Shown piece by piece: positions 36,498-45,321 of a DNA stretch of 64,000 bases. The stretch covers positions 1 to 64,000 of the forward strand of contig WYDT01000033.1 of assembly GCA_013122435.1 (NCBI GenBank), in the 5' to 3' direction. The stretch's first letter is position 1, and each line of letters begins with the position of its first letter. The notes under the pieces are model-generated. The model was not told the DNA's origin. It made no database searches and saw nothing but the letters and a program-made list of their open reading frames with translations. This DNA is from Chloroflexi bacterium AL-N1. Its GTDB lineage: Bacteria > Chloroflexota > Chloroflexia > Chloroflexales > Roseiflexaceae. The position numbers and the translations under genes were made by a program.

Positions 36498-39230
36498 ATG
36501 ATTGTTACGAGTATGCGTCAAGCTAACTTTGAGAAGATAGATCAAGATTTAAAGTTCGTGATGCAGTGTTTCCAAGAAGTTCTGGAGGAGCAAGACGAGC
36601 ACGCTGTGGCGAACAGTCTGCCGTGGCAAACCGAAGAGGCGTTCCCAAGTCAAGTACAACATCCGCACCGTACGGCTCAAGCTTATTCCATCGCCTTTCA
36701 ACTGCTCAATATGGTGGAGGAGAATGCTGCGGTGCAACTGCGACGTAGCGTTGAAACTCAGAACAAACTGGTGGAAATGTCAGGCTTGTGGCAGCAGAAT
36801 TTGCAGCACCTTCAAGCACTTGGTTTAACCGATTGGCAGATTGCGAAACATCTTTCGAGTATGCGGGTCGAACCAGTTCTGACGGCGCATCCGACTGAGG
36901 CCAAGCGCGCAACAGTACTGGAACACCATCGCCGTTTATATCTGTCTTTGGTTGAGCGGGAAAATCAGATGTGGACTCCGGCAGAGCAAGACAAAATTCG
37001 CGAGGATATCAAAGCTAATTTAGAACTACTGTGGCGAACTGGTGAGATCTATTTGGAAAAACCGGATGTATCGTCGGAATTACGCAACGTCATTCATTAT
37101 CTCTACCATGTATTTCCCACCGTGCTGCCAGTTCTGGATCAGCGGTTGCGGCAGGCGTGGCAGGCGATGGGCTTCGATCTGGCGTTGGTGGATGAACCAC
37201 AGCATCTGCCACGACTCTCATTTGGTAATTGGGTTGGGGGAGACCGGGATGGTCATGCATTGGTGAGTGCTGAGATAACCAGGGAAACGTTGCAGGAACT
37301 ACGCCAACATGCATTGCAACTGCTGAAACAACAGCTCACTCAGTTAGGTTCGCAAATCAGTCTATCTGTGTATTTACAGACACCACCGCCTCGTCTGATC
37401 GAGCATGTGGCCCACATGTCGTCGTCGTTAGGCGAGCAAGGTCAGCAAGCGCGTAATCGCAACACGGAGGAACCATGGCGACAAATGGTGAACCTCATTA
37501 TTGCCAAGTTGCCGTTCGAAGTTCAGGTTCAGGAGGGTCAGTATCGTTCAGGTAGCAAACTAATACAGGACTTACAGTTGCTGCGGGAGACGTTGCTTGA
37601 GGTCAAAGCCGAGCGTATTGCGAGAAGTGATCTTGATCCGATTATCCGTGTGGCACAGACATTTGGCTTCCATCTGGCGGCGCTGGATATTCGACAGAAT
37701 AGTCGTTTTCACGACCTGGCCGTATCACAACTGATGACTGCAGCCGGGCTGGATGGCGCTGATTTCCCCAACTGGAGTGAGGATGAACGGATTGAGTTCT
37801 TACAGCGCGAACTGACATCCCCGCGTCCCTTCACCCGACCTGATATGAAACTTGGGCCAGAAGCAACCGCAGTTTTGAGTTGCTATCGGGTCGTTGTTGA
37901 TCATATCGAGCAGTATGGCCAGGAAGGGCTTGGTGCGCTGATTGTGAGTATGACGCGTAGTTTGTCGGATTTGCTGGTAGTCTATCTTCTGGCGCGTGAA
38001 GTTGGTCTGGTGTATGAGACTGAGGAGGGGCTCACCTGTCGTCTGCCAGTAGTACCTCTGTTTGAGACTATTGATGATCTGCAACAGGCTCCGACTATTC
38101 TCGATGACTTTTTGGTGTACCCACTCACGCAGCGCAGTCTCGTCTTCCAGCAAAAAATTGCTGGATATGCGCGACCTATCCAACAGATCATGATTGGTTA
38201 CAGCGACAGTAACAAAGATGGTGGTATATTTGCCAGCCTGTGGGGGCTCTACCGTGCTCAGGCTGCACTTGCTGACGTAAGCCAACCGCATGATGTGCAA
38301 CTGCGCTTCTTCCATGGACGTGGTGGTACCATCAGCCGTGGTTCTGGTCCGACACATCGTTTTCTCAAAGCATTACCCCACTCGACGCTCAACGGAAATC
38401 TGAGATTGACCGAACAGGGTGAAACAATTGCTCAAAAGTATGCTAACCGCCTGAATGCCGCCTATAATCTGGAGTTGCTGGTTGCGGGTGTTGCTGGGGC
38501 AACCTTACGCGATTGGCACAGCGAGAACCAGGTGCATCCGCTGGAGTCGGTGATGGATCATTTGGCAGCGGCAAGTCGGCGTGCCTATGAAACACTGATC
38601 CATACTGAGGGTTTTGTGCCTTTCTTCCGTCAGGCCACACCAATTGATGCAATTGAGTCTAGTCGCATCGGTTCACGTCCGGCCCGGCGCACAGGCCAAC
38701 AAACGCTGGCCGACTTGCGGGCTATTCCCTGGGTATTTAGCTGGAGTCAGGCTCGTTTCTATCTCTCTGGCTGGTATGGGGTCGGAACTGCATTAGACCA
38801 ACTGCGGCATAATGATCCAGACACTTTTGAACGTATTCGGGAGCAAAACTTTGTCTGGCCACCACTGCACTATATCATTAGCAATGCAGCCACAAGTATT
38901 GCCACGGCAGACCTGGACATTATGCAGTCGTATGCGCTGTTGGTGGAAGATACTGTGTTGCGTGAGCGGTTGATGGATCAAATCCAGGCCGAGTTTGCCC
39001 TGACACAACACATGTTAGAACTTATCTATGGTGGATCGTTAGCCGAGCAACGACCAAATATCCATCAAATGCTCACCGTTCGTCAAGCGGGGCTGCATGT
39101 CCTGCATCAGCAGCAGATTGCATTACTGCGGCAATGGCGGACCTGCCCAGAACAGGAAAAAGAAGTGATCCTGCCAAAACTTTTGCTCACCGTCAATGCT
39201 ATCGCCAGTGGTCTACGAACGACAGGCTAA
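36498..39230 (+). CDS. ppc: Phosphoenolpyruvate carboxylase
   Basis: It fixes bicarbonate onto PEP to give oxaloacetate, replenishing the TCA cycle. The 910-residue product matches bacterial PEPC. Both signatures are present: VLTAHPTEAKR near residue 134 with the catalytic His, and GYSDSNKDGG near 574; also GNWVGGDRDGH near 248, FHGRGGTISRGSGPTH near 615 and the C-terminal end TTG close to the usual NTG. I chose the ATG at 36498 because GGGGAG stands seven to eight bases before it; the open frame reaches a TTG at 36426, which would add 24 residues without similarity. It has its own transcription unit, following a strong terminator. Confidence 0.95.
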   Translation: MIVTSMRQANFEKIDQDLKFVMQCFQEVLEEQDEHAVANSLPWQTEEAFPSQVQHPHRTAQAYSIAFQLLNMVEENAAVQLRRSVETQNKLVEMSGLWQQNLQHLQALGLTDWQIAKHLSSMRVEPVLTAHPTEAKRATVLEHHRRLYLSLVERENQMWTPAEQDKIREDIKANLELLWRTGEIYLEKPDVSSELRNVIHYLYHVFPTVLPVLDQRLRQAWQAMGFDLALVDEPQHLPRLSFGNWVGGDRDGHALVSAEITRETLQELRQHALQLLKQQLTQLGSQISLSVYLQTPPPRLIEHVAHMSSSLGEQGQQARNRNTEEPWRQMVNLIIAKLPFEVQVQEGQYRSGSKLIQDLQLLRETLLEVKAERIARSDLDPIIRVAQTFGFHLAALDIRQNSRFHDLAVSQLMTAAGLDGADFPNWSEDERIEFLQRELTSPRPFTRPDMKLGPEATAVLSCYRVVVDHIEQYGQEGLGALIVSMTRSLSDLLVVYLLAREVGLVYETEEGLTCRLPVVPLFETIDDLQQAPTILDDFLVYPLTQRSLVFQQKIAGYARPIQQIMIGYSDSNKDGGIFASLWGLYRAQAALADVSQPHDVQLRFFHGRGGTISRGSGPTHRFLKALPHSTLNGNLRLTEQGETIAQKYANRLNAAYNLELLVAGVAGATLRDWHSENQVHPLESVMDHLAAASRRAYETLIHTEGFVPFFRQATPIDAIESSRIGSRPARRTGQQTLADLRAIPWVFSWSQARFYLSGWYGVGTALDQLRHNDPDTFERIREQNFVWPPLHYIISNAATSIATADLDIMQSYALLVEDTVLRERLMDQIQAEFALTQHMLELIYGGSLAEQRPNIHQMLTVRQAGLHVLHQQQIALLRQWRTCPEQEKEVILPKLLLTVNAIASGLRTTG

Positions 39231-39514
39231 AAGCAGGATATAATAGAGAAAGCTCAGGGGGAACGTGCTGGGCAAACAGTTTGCTCTTTGTTGACATGAC
39301 AATCCTGTCCTAGCAGGTTCTGCTCCAAAGCAACATCGACATAGGCGAAACGTATTGACACCTTGTTGCTGTGAAGAGAGTGGAGTATGCAGTGTGGTCA
39401 ATGTACCAATCCATGAAACAAAACATGACATTTCTCGTATGTACATGAGAGTTGTGGTGCTGCGATACGCTGTGTATTCTTTGTATAAGTGATGGTAGAA
39501 AGAAGTAGCTGCCG

Positions 39515-40195
39515 ATGCACATATTCCAACCAACCATCAGACAACCTCGACAACAGGTGTTGCCTAACGTACAGGTCGTGCAGGACCCTGAGGGATTGAT
39601 GTTAAAAGAGCCATTTGGTGGATACGGGATGTTGCTGTTTTTGGGCTCTTTTGCCGTAATCTGGAATCTTATTACCTGGATCGTTTTGGGTGCTTTCTGG
39701 GCAACACAGGGTTTAGGCAGCATCTGGTGGGTATTTATTTTTGTCCTTATTGGACTGGTTCTCCTCTTCTTTTTCTTGCGCCAACTGGCCATCGCGTTGC
39801 GTTTCGGACCGGGCAAACTGCTTATCTCGACATGGCCCTTGTGCCTGGGTTCCGATGCCGAAGTGCGTTTTGTACGGAACATTCGTGGGGGCGCTACAAT
39901 TGAGCGTTTAGAGGCTCGCTTGGTCTGTACCGAGGTGGCCACCTATCAGGTTGGTACTGATACGCGCACTGTGCGGGAAATCGTATGGGAAGAGACATTG
40001 CCTGCTGCGATGCTGATGCCTGGTTTGTCGATGCTGGATGCGACATGGCATGTGCATATCCCACCTGATGAACCACCATCACTGTCGGTACGGCGTAACC
40101 AGATTGTCTGGAGCGTTGAAGTCAAGGTGCATGTGGCCAATTTCCCCGATACGACCTCCTCATTTACATTGGTTGTACGACCGGAGGTGGTATGA
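39515..40195 (+). CDS. Two-helix membrane protein with beta-rich C-terminal domain
   Basis: A 226-residue protein. Two hydrophobic helices at about residues 38-62 and 66-92, then a domain of about 130 residues rich in beta strands, ending in IPPDEPPSLSVRRNQIVWSVEVKV, a pattern like the C-terminal part of DUF3592-type or arrestin-like folds (Pro-Pro-S followed by an alternating I-W-V-V strand). The start ATG at 39515 lies about 285 bases after ppc. It is the first gene of a three-gene unit whose reading frames overlap by ATGA at both junctions, so all three are likely made together. The function is unknown; a membrane complex with the arrestin-like and ATPase partners is inference. Confidence 0.72.
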   Translation: MHIFQPTIRQPRQQVLPNVQVVQDPEGLMLKEPFGGYGMLLFLGSFAVIWNLITWIVLGAFWATQGLGSIWWVFIFVLIGLVLLFFFLRQLAIALRFGPGKLLISTWPLCLGSDAEVRFVRNIRGGATIERLEARLVCTEVATYQVGTDTRTVREIVWEETLPAAMLMPGLSMLDATWHVHIPPDEPPSLSVRRNQIVWSVEVKVHVANFPDTTSSFTLVVRPEVV

Positions 40196-40575
40196 TTAGT
40201 GTCACATTGGACCGTAGGGATTATGTTGTCGGGGATCGTGTAACAGGACAGGTGTTGTGGAATCCGTCGTCGCAGAGCAATCCACGGGGCATTGTGGTGA
40301 TGGCTCAGTGGCGCACGGAGGGGCGTGGTGACTCAACCAGTGATATTGTTGCGGAGGGGCGTGCCGACGCTGGTCCAACCGGCTTTACTCCTCCGGTGCA
40401 GTTACCGTTTGAACTCACATTGCCTGCTGATGGCCCGGTGTCGTACAATGGGAAACTAATCCGTGTCATCTGGGAAATTATTGTGCGAATAGATCTCCCG
40501 ATGGCTCTGGATACCCGGCAGACGGAGATGTTCTATGTATTGCCACGTCGGTTAGCCCCGGACCCATTCGGATGA
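40192..40575 (+). CDS. Small arrestin-like beta-sandwich protein
   Basis: A 127-residue soluble protein. It starts with strands typical of the arrestin N-domain (LDRRDYVVGDRVTGQVLW near residues 6-23: a Tyr then GD-x-V-x-G-x-V). It later has FELTLPADGPVSYNGKLI near 84 followed by VIWEIIVRIDLP near 103, matching the arrestin pattern of a Pro-rich turn, substrate phrase and a W/Y-x-I-x-V strand. Bacterial relatives with such folds include Spo0M. I see no signal peptide or membrane segment. It overlaps the previous gene by four bases (ATGA) and the following gene by four. A scaffold role between the membrane protein and the ATPase is a plausible inference. The fold assignment is by pattern only. 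Confidence 0.68.
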   Translation: MISVTLDRRDYVVGDRVTGQVLWNPSSQSNPRGIVVMAQWRTEGRGDSTSDIVAEGRADAGPTGFTPPVQLPFELTLPADGPVSYNGKLIRVIWEIIVRIDLPMALDTRQTEMFYVLPRRLAPDPFG

Positions 40576-41216
40576 TCGATCCCTACGCGACAATTGGCCT
40601 GCGTGGTAATCCTTTTGTGGTTGAAGCGACCCCTGGAGTTCCCGGTGCACTCTGGATTGACCGGGGCTTCTCAGTTGCTCCTGAATCGGGAAAAAAACAG
40701 TTTATCCAGGTGATTGGCCCCAAAGGTGCGGGTAAAACCTCATTGTTGCTGCACTGGCGGGAACAGGTTGCGGGACCCTACCTGCATTTTCCGTTGGGCT
40801 GGGGGCGTTGGCGTCTACCACCTATTGCAGCAATGGCCTATTGGGACGAAGCCGACCGTATTCCGTCTCCCTTCCTCTGGTATGCGCTCTACCAGGCTGC
40901 CCGACAAAACGCCACGATTATTGCTGGCACCCACGTCGATCTCACTTGTGCTGCACAACGCCATGGTTTTGCTGTCCAGACTATCGAGCGTCCACCACTC
41001 GACGTAGCGACCCTGCGTGCCTGGGTGACACGGCGCATCGCGGCTGTGCGATTGTCTTCTGCCCCTGATTATGTGGCACCCGATGATGAGTTACTCACGC
41101 GTATCGCCCAAGAGGCAGGGGAGTCATGGCGGGTTGCCGCAGACCATCTACACATCTGGGTAGCCGAAACGGCGGTACAGGCTGCCAGGCAGGTATCAGA
41201 AAACGACTCCGGGTAA
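40572..41216 (+). CDS. P-loop ATPase, AAA-like
   Basis: A 214-residue ATPase. Walker A GPKGAGKTS is at about residues 47-55 and a Walker B-like acidic motif (YWDEADRI) at about 89-96, followed by a sensor-1-like strand (ATIIAGTHVDL near 116-126). The C-terminal part is helical with an alternating Arg/Ala/Val pattern. The architecture looks like a small AAA/STAND-type ATPase without lid domain repeats. It overlaps the arrestin-like gene by four bases, so it is the third member of a tightly coupled unit. The substrate or motor role is unknown. It could power assembly of the membrane partner. Confidence 0.75.
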   Translation: MIDPYATIGLRGNPFVVEATPGVPGALWIDRGFSVAPESGKKQFIQVIGPKGAGKTSLLLHWREQVAGPYLHFPLGWGRWRLPPIAAMAYWDEADRIPSPFLWYALYQAARQNATIIAGTHVDLTCAAQRHGFAVQTIERPPLDVATLRAWVTRRIAAVRLSSAPDYVAPDDELLTRIAQEAGESWRVAADHLHIWVAETAVQAARQVSENDSG

Positions 41217-41217
41217 G

Positions 41218-41226
41218 TGGTATAAT
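41218..41226 (+). promoter_or_regulatory. Extended -10 promoter element
   Basis: TGGTATAAT right after the ATPase stop, 60 bases before the DUF1152 gene. It combines a perfect TATAAT (41221-41226) with the upstream TG of extended -10 promoters; no -35 box is evident. Confidence 0.4.
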
Positions 41227-41285
41227 ACTCATACCTAAATGTTATGTATGTAGAACATCGATAACGTACCGGATGCTGAAGCATA

Positions 41286-42236
41286 ATGCACTTTAATCTC
41301 CCCATCCTTGACCAAATCGCTGTGTGTCGGAATGTCCTCATCGCCGGAATGGGTGGTGGTTTTGATGTCTTTTGTGGTCTGCCGATCTATTTTGAACTGC
41401 AACGCCACGGTATCAATGTGCAGCTTGCCAACTACAGTTTTTCGTACATTACCGATTTTGCAGGCGGCGTGCGTTTGTCAGACACGTTGGTTGGTGTAAA
41501 CGCCAATCATCAGGATCTGGTCCTCTACTTTCCCGAATTGCATCTGTCACGCTGGTTTCGTGAGCAGCAGAGGGAAGAAGTAACCGTGTGGTGCTTTGAG
41601 AAGGTTGGTGTCAAACCTTTGCTCTCCGACTATCACATATTGATTGAGTATCTCGATATCGATGGCATTGTCCTGATAGATGGTGGTGTCGACAGTTTGA
41701 TGTGTGGTGATGAAGACGGTACTGGTACCCTGATCGAAGATGTTGTTTCGCTCGCGGCGGTTCACGCGCTCAACACCGTGCCGGTTCGGTTGTTGGTGTG
41801 TACCGCTCTGGGTGCAGAACAGGATGTGACCTATGCTCAGGTGTTTGAGAACATCGCTGCACTAAGCATGGACGATGCGTATCTCGGTTCGTGTAGTCTT
41901 GTCAGGCAAATGGATGTGTATCAAAAGTACGAAGCTGCTGTTCAGTATACCCACGACCAGAAGCTGCAAGACCCCAGTGTGATCAATGCGTCGCTGGTGT
42001 CGGCTGTGCGCGGCCACTTTGGCAACTACCACCTCACCGAGAAAACTCATGGGAGCCGCTTGTGGATCTCACCGCTGATGTCTCTCTACTGGTTTTTCAC
42101 GGTGCAGGGTGTGGCTGAGCGCAACATGTTCCTATCACAGATTGGCGAGACAACCACGTTTCACGAGGCCATGCGTGAGGTGTTACTGATGCGACGTCGG
42201 ATGTGTATCCGTCCTCATTCGCAGATCCCTCTGTAA
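41286..42236 (+). CDS. DUF1152 family protein
   Basis: A 316-residue soluble protein of the DUF1152 family, present in bacteria and archaea without known function. The N-terminus has a Gly-rich loop (LIAGMGGGFDVFCGLP near residues 18-33) typical of a nucleotide- or phosphate-binding Rossmann-like start. Further marks are VLIDGGVDSLMCGDEDGTGT near 130-149, where an acidic cluster could bind metal, and a C-terminal LxHSQIP-like end. The start ATG at 41286 is preceded by GAAGCA, a weak site. An extended -10 promoter lies just upstream, so it is probably a separate unit from the ATPase operon. Confidence 0.75.
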   Translation: MHFNLPILDQIAVCRNVLIAGMGGGFDVFCGLPIYFELQRHGINVQLANYSFSYITDFAGGVRLSDTLVGVNANHQDLVLYFPELHLSRWFREQQREEVTVWCFEKVGVKPLLSDYHILIEYLDIDGIVLIDGGVDSLMCGDEDGTGTLIEDVVSLAAVHALNTVPVRLLVCTALGAEQDVTYAQVFENIAALSMDDAYLGSCSLVRQMDVYQKYEAAVQYTHDQKLQDPSVINASLVSAVRGHFGNYHLTEKTHGSRLWISPLMSLYWFFTVQGVAERNMFLSQIGETTTFHEAMREVLLMRRRMCIRPHSQIPL

Positions 42237-42310
42237 TCAGACCACCGTAAGTGATTTCAACTCCATGCTACAATATCAGGAGAAATACGAACACATGGAG
42301 GTTAAGGTCT

Positions 42311-42787
42311 ATGTCCGAGTCAGTCACTATTCGAGTGGCAACACCAGCTGATGCTTTGACGGTAAGCACGCTGTATCTGGTTTCTCGGCGATACTTTTTG
42401 CCTTATGCCCCCGTCGCCCATACAGATGATGCCGTTCACCAATGGGTTGCACAGGACCTTATTCCTTCTGGCAAAGTCAGTGTTGCCGTTGTCGATAACA
42501 AAATTGTCGGGATGATGGCCCTCTCTGATGATGGCACAGTACGTTGGATTCAGCACCTCTATTTACTGCCAGATGTCGTTAATCATGGTATCGGGACTTT
42601 GCTGCTACGGAAGGCGTTGCAGGAGCTTAAACCACCTGTTCATCTGTACACATTTCAGAAGAACACAGCTGCTCGACGGTTCTACGAGCAATATGGATTT
42701 CAACCTATTGCATTTGGTGATGGGTCAGATAATGAAGAACAATGCCCCGATGTGCTGTATGAATGGCAGGGAAATGGGGGAACGTAA
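42311..42787 (+). CDS. GNAT family N-acetyltransferase
   Basis: A 158-residue acetyltransferase of the GNAT superfamily, which moves acetyl from acetyl-CoA to an amine. Visible are the N-terminal VTIRVATPADALTV, the beta4 strand with QHLYLLPDVVNHGIGTLLLRKAL near residues 81-103 (pyrophosphate-binding loop of the type xxxGxG), and the closing NTAARRFYEQYGFQP near 119-133. I chose ATG at 42311, with an AAGGT purine stretch three to six bases upstream; the frame is open 20 codons further but the added residues match nothing. The substrate is unknown. Confidence 0.85.
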   Translation: MSESVTIRVATPADALTVSTLYLVSRRYFLPYAPVAHTDDAVHQWVAQDLIPSGKVSVAVVDNKIVGMMALSDDGTVRWIQHLYLLPDVVNHGIGTLLLRKALQELKPPVHLYTFQKNTAARRFYEQYGFQPIAFGDGSDNEEQCPDVLYEWQGNGGT

Positions 42788-42981
42788 TTCCTGGCATTTC
42801 ATCAAAGATTAGCCCTCTACAATGTGGTCCTCTCAGAAAAATTGGTTTTGTTGTTATACTGTCTCTTCTTTGTGTGCGCGGCAACTCACAATCAATGTGA
42901 TATCGCGTCGTTGTACCAACATCCAACCAGGCGCTACATATGTATATGAAGATAGAAAACAATAACCGCAGGTATTAAAGA

Positions 42982-43401
42982 ATGAAGGACATAATTTTGG
43001 AAGAACAAACTACCACCTTTCCCACGCTACAAGGCCATCAGTATATGAATTTAATCACCTTCCGCAGAAACGGTCAGCCTGTTACAACGCCGGTATGGTT
43101 TGTACAGGAAGGGGCTCACCTCTATTTTATGACCGTGCGTACGTCGGGCAAGGTCAAGCGTATCCGGAATAGCAATCGTGTACAGGTCGGTCCCGCAAAC
43201 CAGCGCGGGAAGTCGCTTGGCCCGACGGTAGAAGCCACGGCGCGCATTTTATCAGCGCAGGAAGAGCAACACGCTAACACTTTGCTTAACCAGAAATATG
43301 GTCTTGCCAAGTATGCGTTTGATGCTGCAGCAAAGGTGATGCAGTTCTTTCGCGGCCCCTCAGAACGTGTCTATCTTGAGATCGCCCCTTTAGTTGATTG
43401 A
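42982..43401 (+). CDS. PPOX-class (pyridoxamine-phosphate-oxidase fold) oxidoreductase
   Basis: A 139-residue split-barrel protein of the PNPOx-like superfamily, many of which are F420- or flavin-dependent reductases. It shows NLITFRRNGQPVTTPVWFV near residues 22-40, LYFMTVRTSGKVKRIRNSNRVQV near 45-67 (the cofactor-phosphate binding strand with SGKVKR) and a C-terminal PSERVYLEI. The size fits small F420-dependent PPOX enzymes. The ribosome-binding site before ATG 42982 is weak. The neighbours (GNAT and crotonase) give no firm hint. Whether the cofactor is F420, FMN or haem cannot be told. Confidence 0.8.
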   Translation: MKDIILEEQTTTFPTLQGHQYMNLITFRRNGQPVTTPVWFVQEGAHLYFMTVRTSGKVKRIRNSNRVQVGPANQRGKSLGPTVEATARILSAQEEQHANTLLNQKYGLAKYAFDAAAKVMQFFRGPSERVYLEIAPLVD

Positions 43402-43407
43402 TCAGTA

Positions 43408-43438
43408 TTGCATTAAATATAAAACAGTGTGATACAAT
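43408..43438 (+). promoter_or_regulatory. Possible promoter of the crotonase gene
   Basis: TTGCAT at 43408-43413 and TACAAT at 43433-43438 with a 19-base spacer, 21 bases before the ATG. The short leader would explain the lack of a clear ribosome-binding site. Weak evidence. Confidence 0.3.
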
Positions 43439-43459
43439 CATGCCATTCGCAATGTCTAC

Positions 43460-44293
43460 ATGGAACAACATACTACTTTTATCACAAAATTTATGAAATT
43501 TACCACTATTACGTTGAATTCTGAAGGCCCTGTCGCAAGCGTAACATTGTCTCGCCCAGAAGTTCACAATGCGTTTAACGCAGCCATGGTCGCTGAACTG
43601 CGCGAATGTTTTGCTGCTCTCGCCGATGAGGATTCTATCCGCACTGTGGTGTTGACGGGATCAGGCAATTCATTTTGTGCAGGGGCTGATCTCAATTGGA
43701 TGCAGGCGAGTCTCTCCTGGACCCGCGAACAAAACATCGCTGATGCCAAAGAACTGGCTGCAATGTTCGAGACGATCTGGACCCTCCCCAAGCCGTTGAT
43801 TGGCCGCATCAATGGTCGAGCACTTGGGGGCGGTGTCGGGTTGATTGCATGCTGCGACATCGCTATCGCCATTGATACGGCACGTCTTGGTTTTAGTGAA
43901 GTCAAATTGGGGTTGATTCCAGCTGTCATTTCACAGTACGTTGTGCCTAAGATTGGGCTGAGTCAGGCGCGGGCTTTGTTCATTAGCGGCGAACGGTTTA
44001 CTGCCGAACGAGCTTTTGAGATTAACCTAGTGCACGCTGTAACGACTGAGGAAGAACTTGACACAACGGTCAACAGTATTGTCAAGCGTTTGTTGTCGAG
44101 TGCTCCCAAAGCGAGTGGTGCGACCAAACGCCTTATCGATGCCGTTTGGTCTTTGGAGCGAGAGGCAGGACAGCGTTATGTCATCGAAGCTATTGCTGAT
44201 GCGCGCACGAGTGCTGAAGGTCAGGAAGGGCTGCGGGCCTTCCTCGAAAAGCGTGAACCCAAATGGATTGAGGAGAGTCGGGGGAGGGGTTGA
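43460..44293 (+). CDS. Enoyl-CoA hydratase, methylglutaconyl-CoA hydratase type
   Basis: A 277-residue crotonase-superfamily enzyme. The oxyanion loop reads FCAGADLNWMQ near residues 73-83, the form typical of 3-methylglutaconyl-CoA hydratases (LiuC/AUH). The second loop is NGRALGGGVGL near 118-128, and the catalytic Glu lies in FSEVKLGLIPA near 145-155. The reaction would be hydration of methylglutaconyl-CoA to HMG-CoA, directly upstream of the lyase at 32.5 kb in leucine breakdown; other enoyl-CoA substrates are possible. Two starts compete: ATG 43460 and ATG 43493, the latter closer to the usual family N-terminus, neither with a good ribosome-binding site. I kept the longer one with reservation. 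Confidence 0.85.
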   Translation: MEQHTTFITKFMKFTTITLNSEGPVASVTLSRPEVHNAFNAAMVAELRECFAALADEDSIRTVVLTGSGNSFCAGADLNWMQASLSWTREQNIADAKELAAMFETIWTLPKPLIGRINGRALGGGVGLIACCDIAIAIDTARLGFSEVKLGLIPAVISQYVVPKIGLSQARALFISGERFTAERAFEINLVHAVTTEEELDTTVNSIVKRLLSSAPKASGATKRLIDAVWSLEREAGQRYVIEAIADARTSAEGQEGLRAFLEKREPKWIEESRGRG

Positions 44294-44306
44294 GCGGAGA
44301 ACGGCT

Positions 44307-44342
44307 GAGCGGTTGAACAAGCTTAGCGCAGAGGCACAGAGG
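44307..44342 (+). repeat. Direct repeat, copy 1
   Basis: About 36 bases reading GAGCGGTTGAACAAGC and onward to GGCACAGAG; the same phrase recurs at 44424-44459 with about four differences. The two copies are 117 bases apart. Confidence 0.7.
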
Positions 44343-44360
44343 TGAAAGAGAAGGGTCAGG

Positions 44361-44419
44361 GGTTAGGACGATTCATCGTCGGGGCGGTCCCCCTGTGGCG
44401 GCCCCGCCAAGTGCTTGGG
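44361..44419 (+). repeat. Dispersed intergenic repeat, copy 2
   Basis: Reverse-complement counterpart of 5801-5859, beginning GGTTAGGACGATTCA and ending GTGCTTGGG. It keeps the GGGGC/GCCCC potential stem. It lies between the two 36-base direct repeats. Confidence 0.6.
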
Positions 44420-44423
44420 GGAA

Positions 44424-44459
44424 GAGCAGTTGAGCAAGCTTGGCGCAGAGGCACAGAGA
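44424..44459 (+). repeat. Direct repeat, copy 2
   Basis: Second copy of the 44307-44342 repeat, with about four base changes. Together the two copies bracket the dispersed element. Confidence 0.7.
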
Positions 44460-45029
44460 TGTAGAGGGCGGCAAATGAACTACCCCCTGACCACAATTCA
44501 CTACCTCCTGGCTTCTTTTCTCCCTGGGAAACGTGTAATGCTTTGGATGCGTTTAACTATTTTGGTCACCCTATAAGTCGGCACAGATTGCACAAGAAAA
44601 TGGTCATGATCTTTATCTTTATCAGTCCCTATTTCTAAGAACACAATTTCATAGCGCTGAGTTATTTCCAAGCATACATTTTCCGTTCTTGATCTCCTTC
44701 AGCGCTAAATACAACACGACGATATGTTGCTGAACATACGATACGATATAACAAAATAGATATGTTATGACTTTTTCGGATTAGCTTGCTCATCATTATA
44801 ATTTATCTAATAGATTGCCTTTGGCAAATCCATTAGCGACGTAGCAAGCTACGAGGAACGAGACCCTCCTTAGGATTAAACCGCTTTCAGGTAGGCTTAA
44901 TAATCACAGATGTCTATGTCTATATGTATTATGACATACTTGATCCATAGGTATGTGAGATGCTGATCTGTCCAACAAGAGGGCTACTCTCACTAGAGCA
45001 GATTCATATTACTTGACAAGTGTTTGTGA

Positions 45030-45320
45030 TCAGCCCATCATGCGTCCACCATCAACCACCAGATCGTGGCTGTTAACAAATGAGGAATCAGTAGAACACA
45101 GCCATAGTCCAACGTCGGCAATCTCGGTTGGTGCAGCATACCGCCGTAACAGAATGCGTTGGATTCCCATCTGACGCATCTGTGCTTCATCCATGCCATG
45201 GGTAATAGATTGCACTTCGATCAGTTTCTCAAGGGCAGGTGTCTCAATCTGTCTTGGAACTATTGCATTCACACGCAAATCTGTTGGAGCGTATTCAGCT
45301 TGCCCCGTGATGATGAGCAT
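45030..45320 (-). pseudogene. C-terminal fragment of a short-chain dehydrogenase
   Basis: The 96 codons match only the last third of a short-chain dehydrogenase/reductase: EYAPTDLRVNAIVPRQIETP (the usual RVNAI-P-G region), then RRYAAPTEIADVGLWLCSTDSSFVNSHDLVVDGGRMMG, the normal C-terminus with SSF-x-x-G/VDGG. The Rossmann nucleotide-binding motif and catalytic Tyr-x-x-x-Lys are missing. Upstream of 45320 the sequence changes abruptly to a recombinase remnant, and I could not find the missing N-terminal half in the following 180 bases. The gene is therefore truncated and surely inactive. Confidence 0.8.
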
Positions 45321-45321
45321 C

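Larger units (their letters stand above)
44294..45029. other. Gene-free region with repeats and palindromes
   Basis: No gene found. The left part holds two 36-base direct repeats and the dispersed element shared with 5.8 kb. From about 44500 the base composition becomes AT-rich and no coding frame is sustained. A perfect palindrome CGTAGC-AA-GCTACG is at 44840-44853 and an AT-rich palindrome TTGCC-TTT-GGCAA just before it. This looks like an eroded junction rather than a regulatory region. Confidence 0.5.

Noticed and set aside
44840..44853. Palindrome CGTAGC-AA-GCTACG as an insertion-sequence end
   Set aside because: No matching partner end, target-site duplication or transposase was found nearby.
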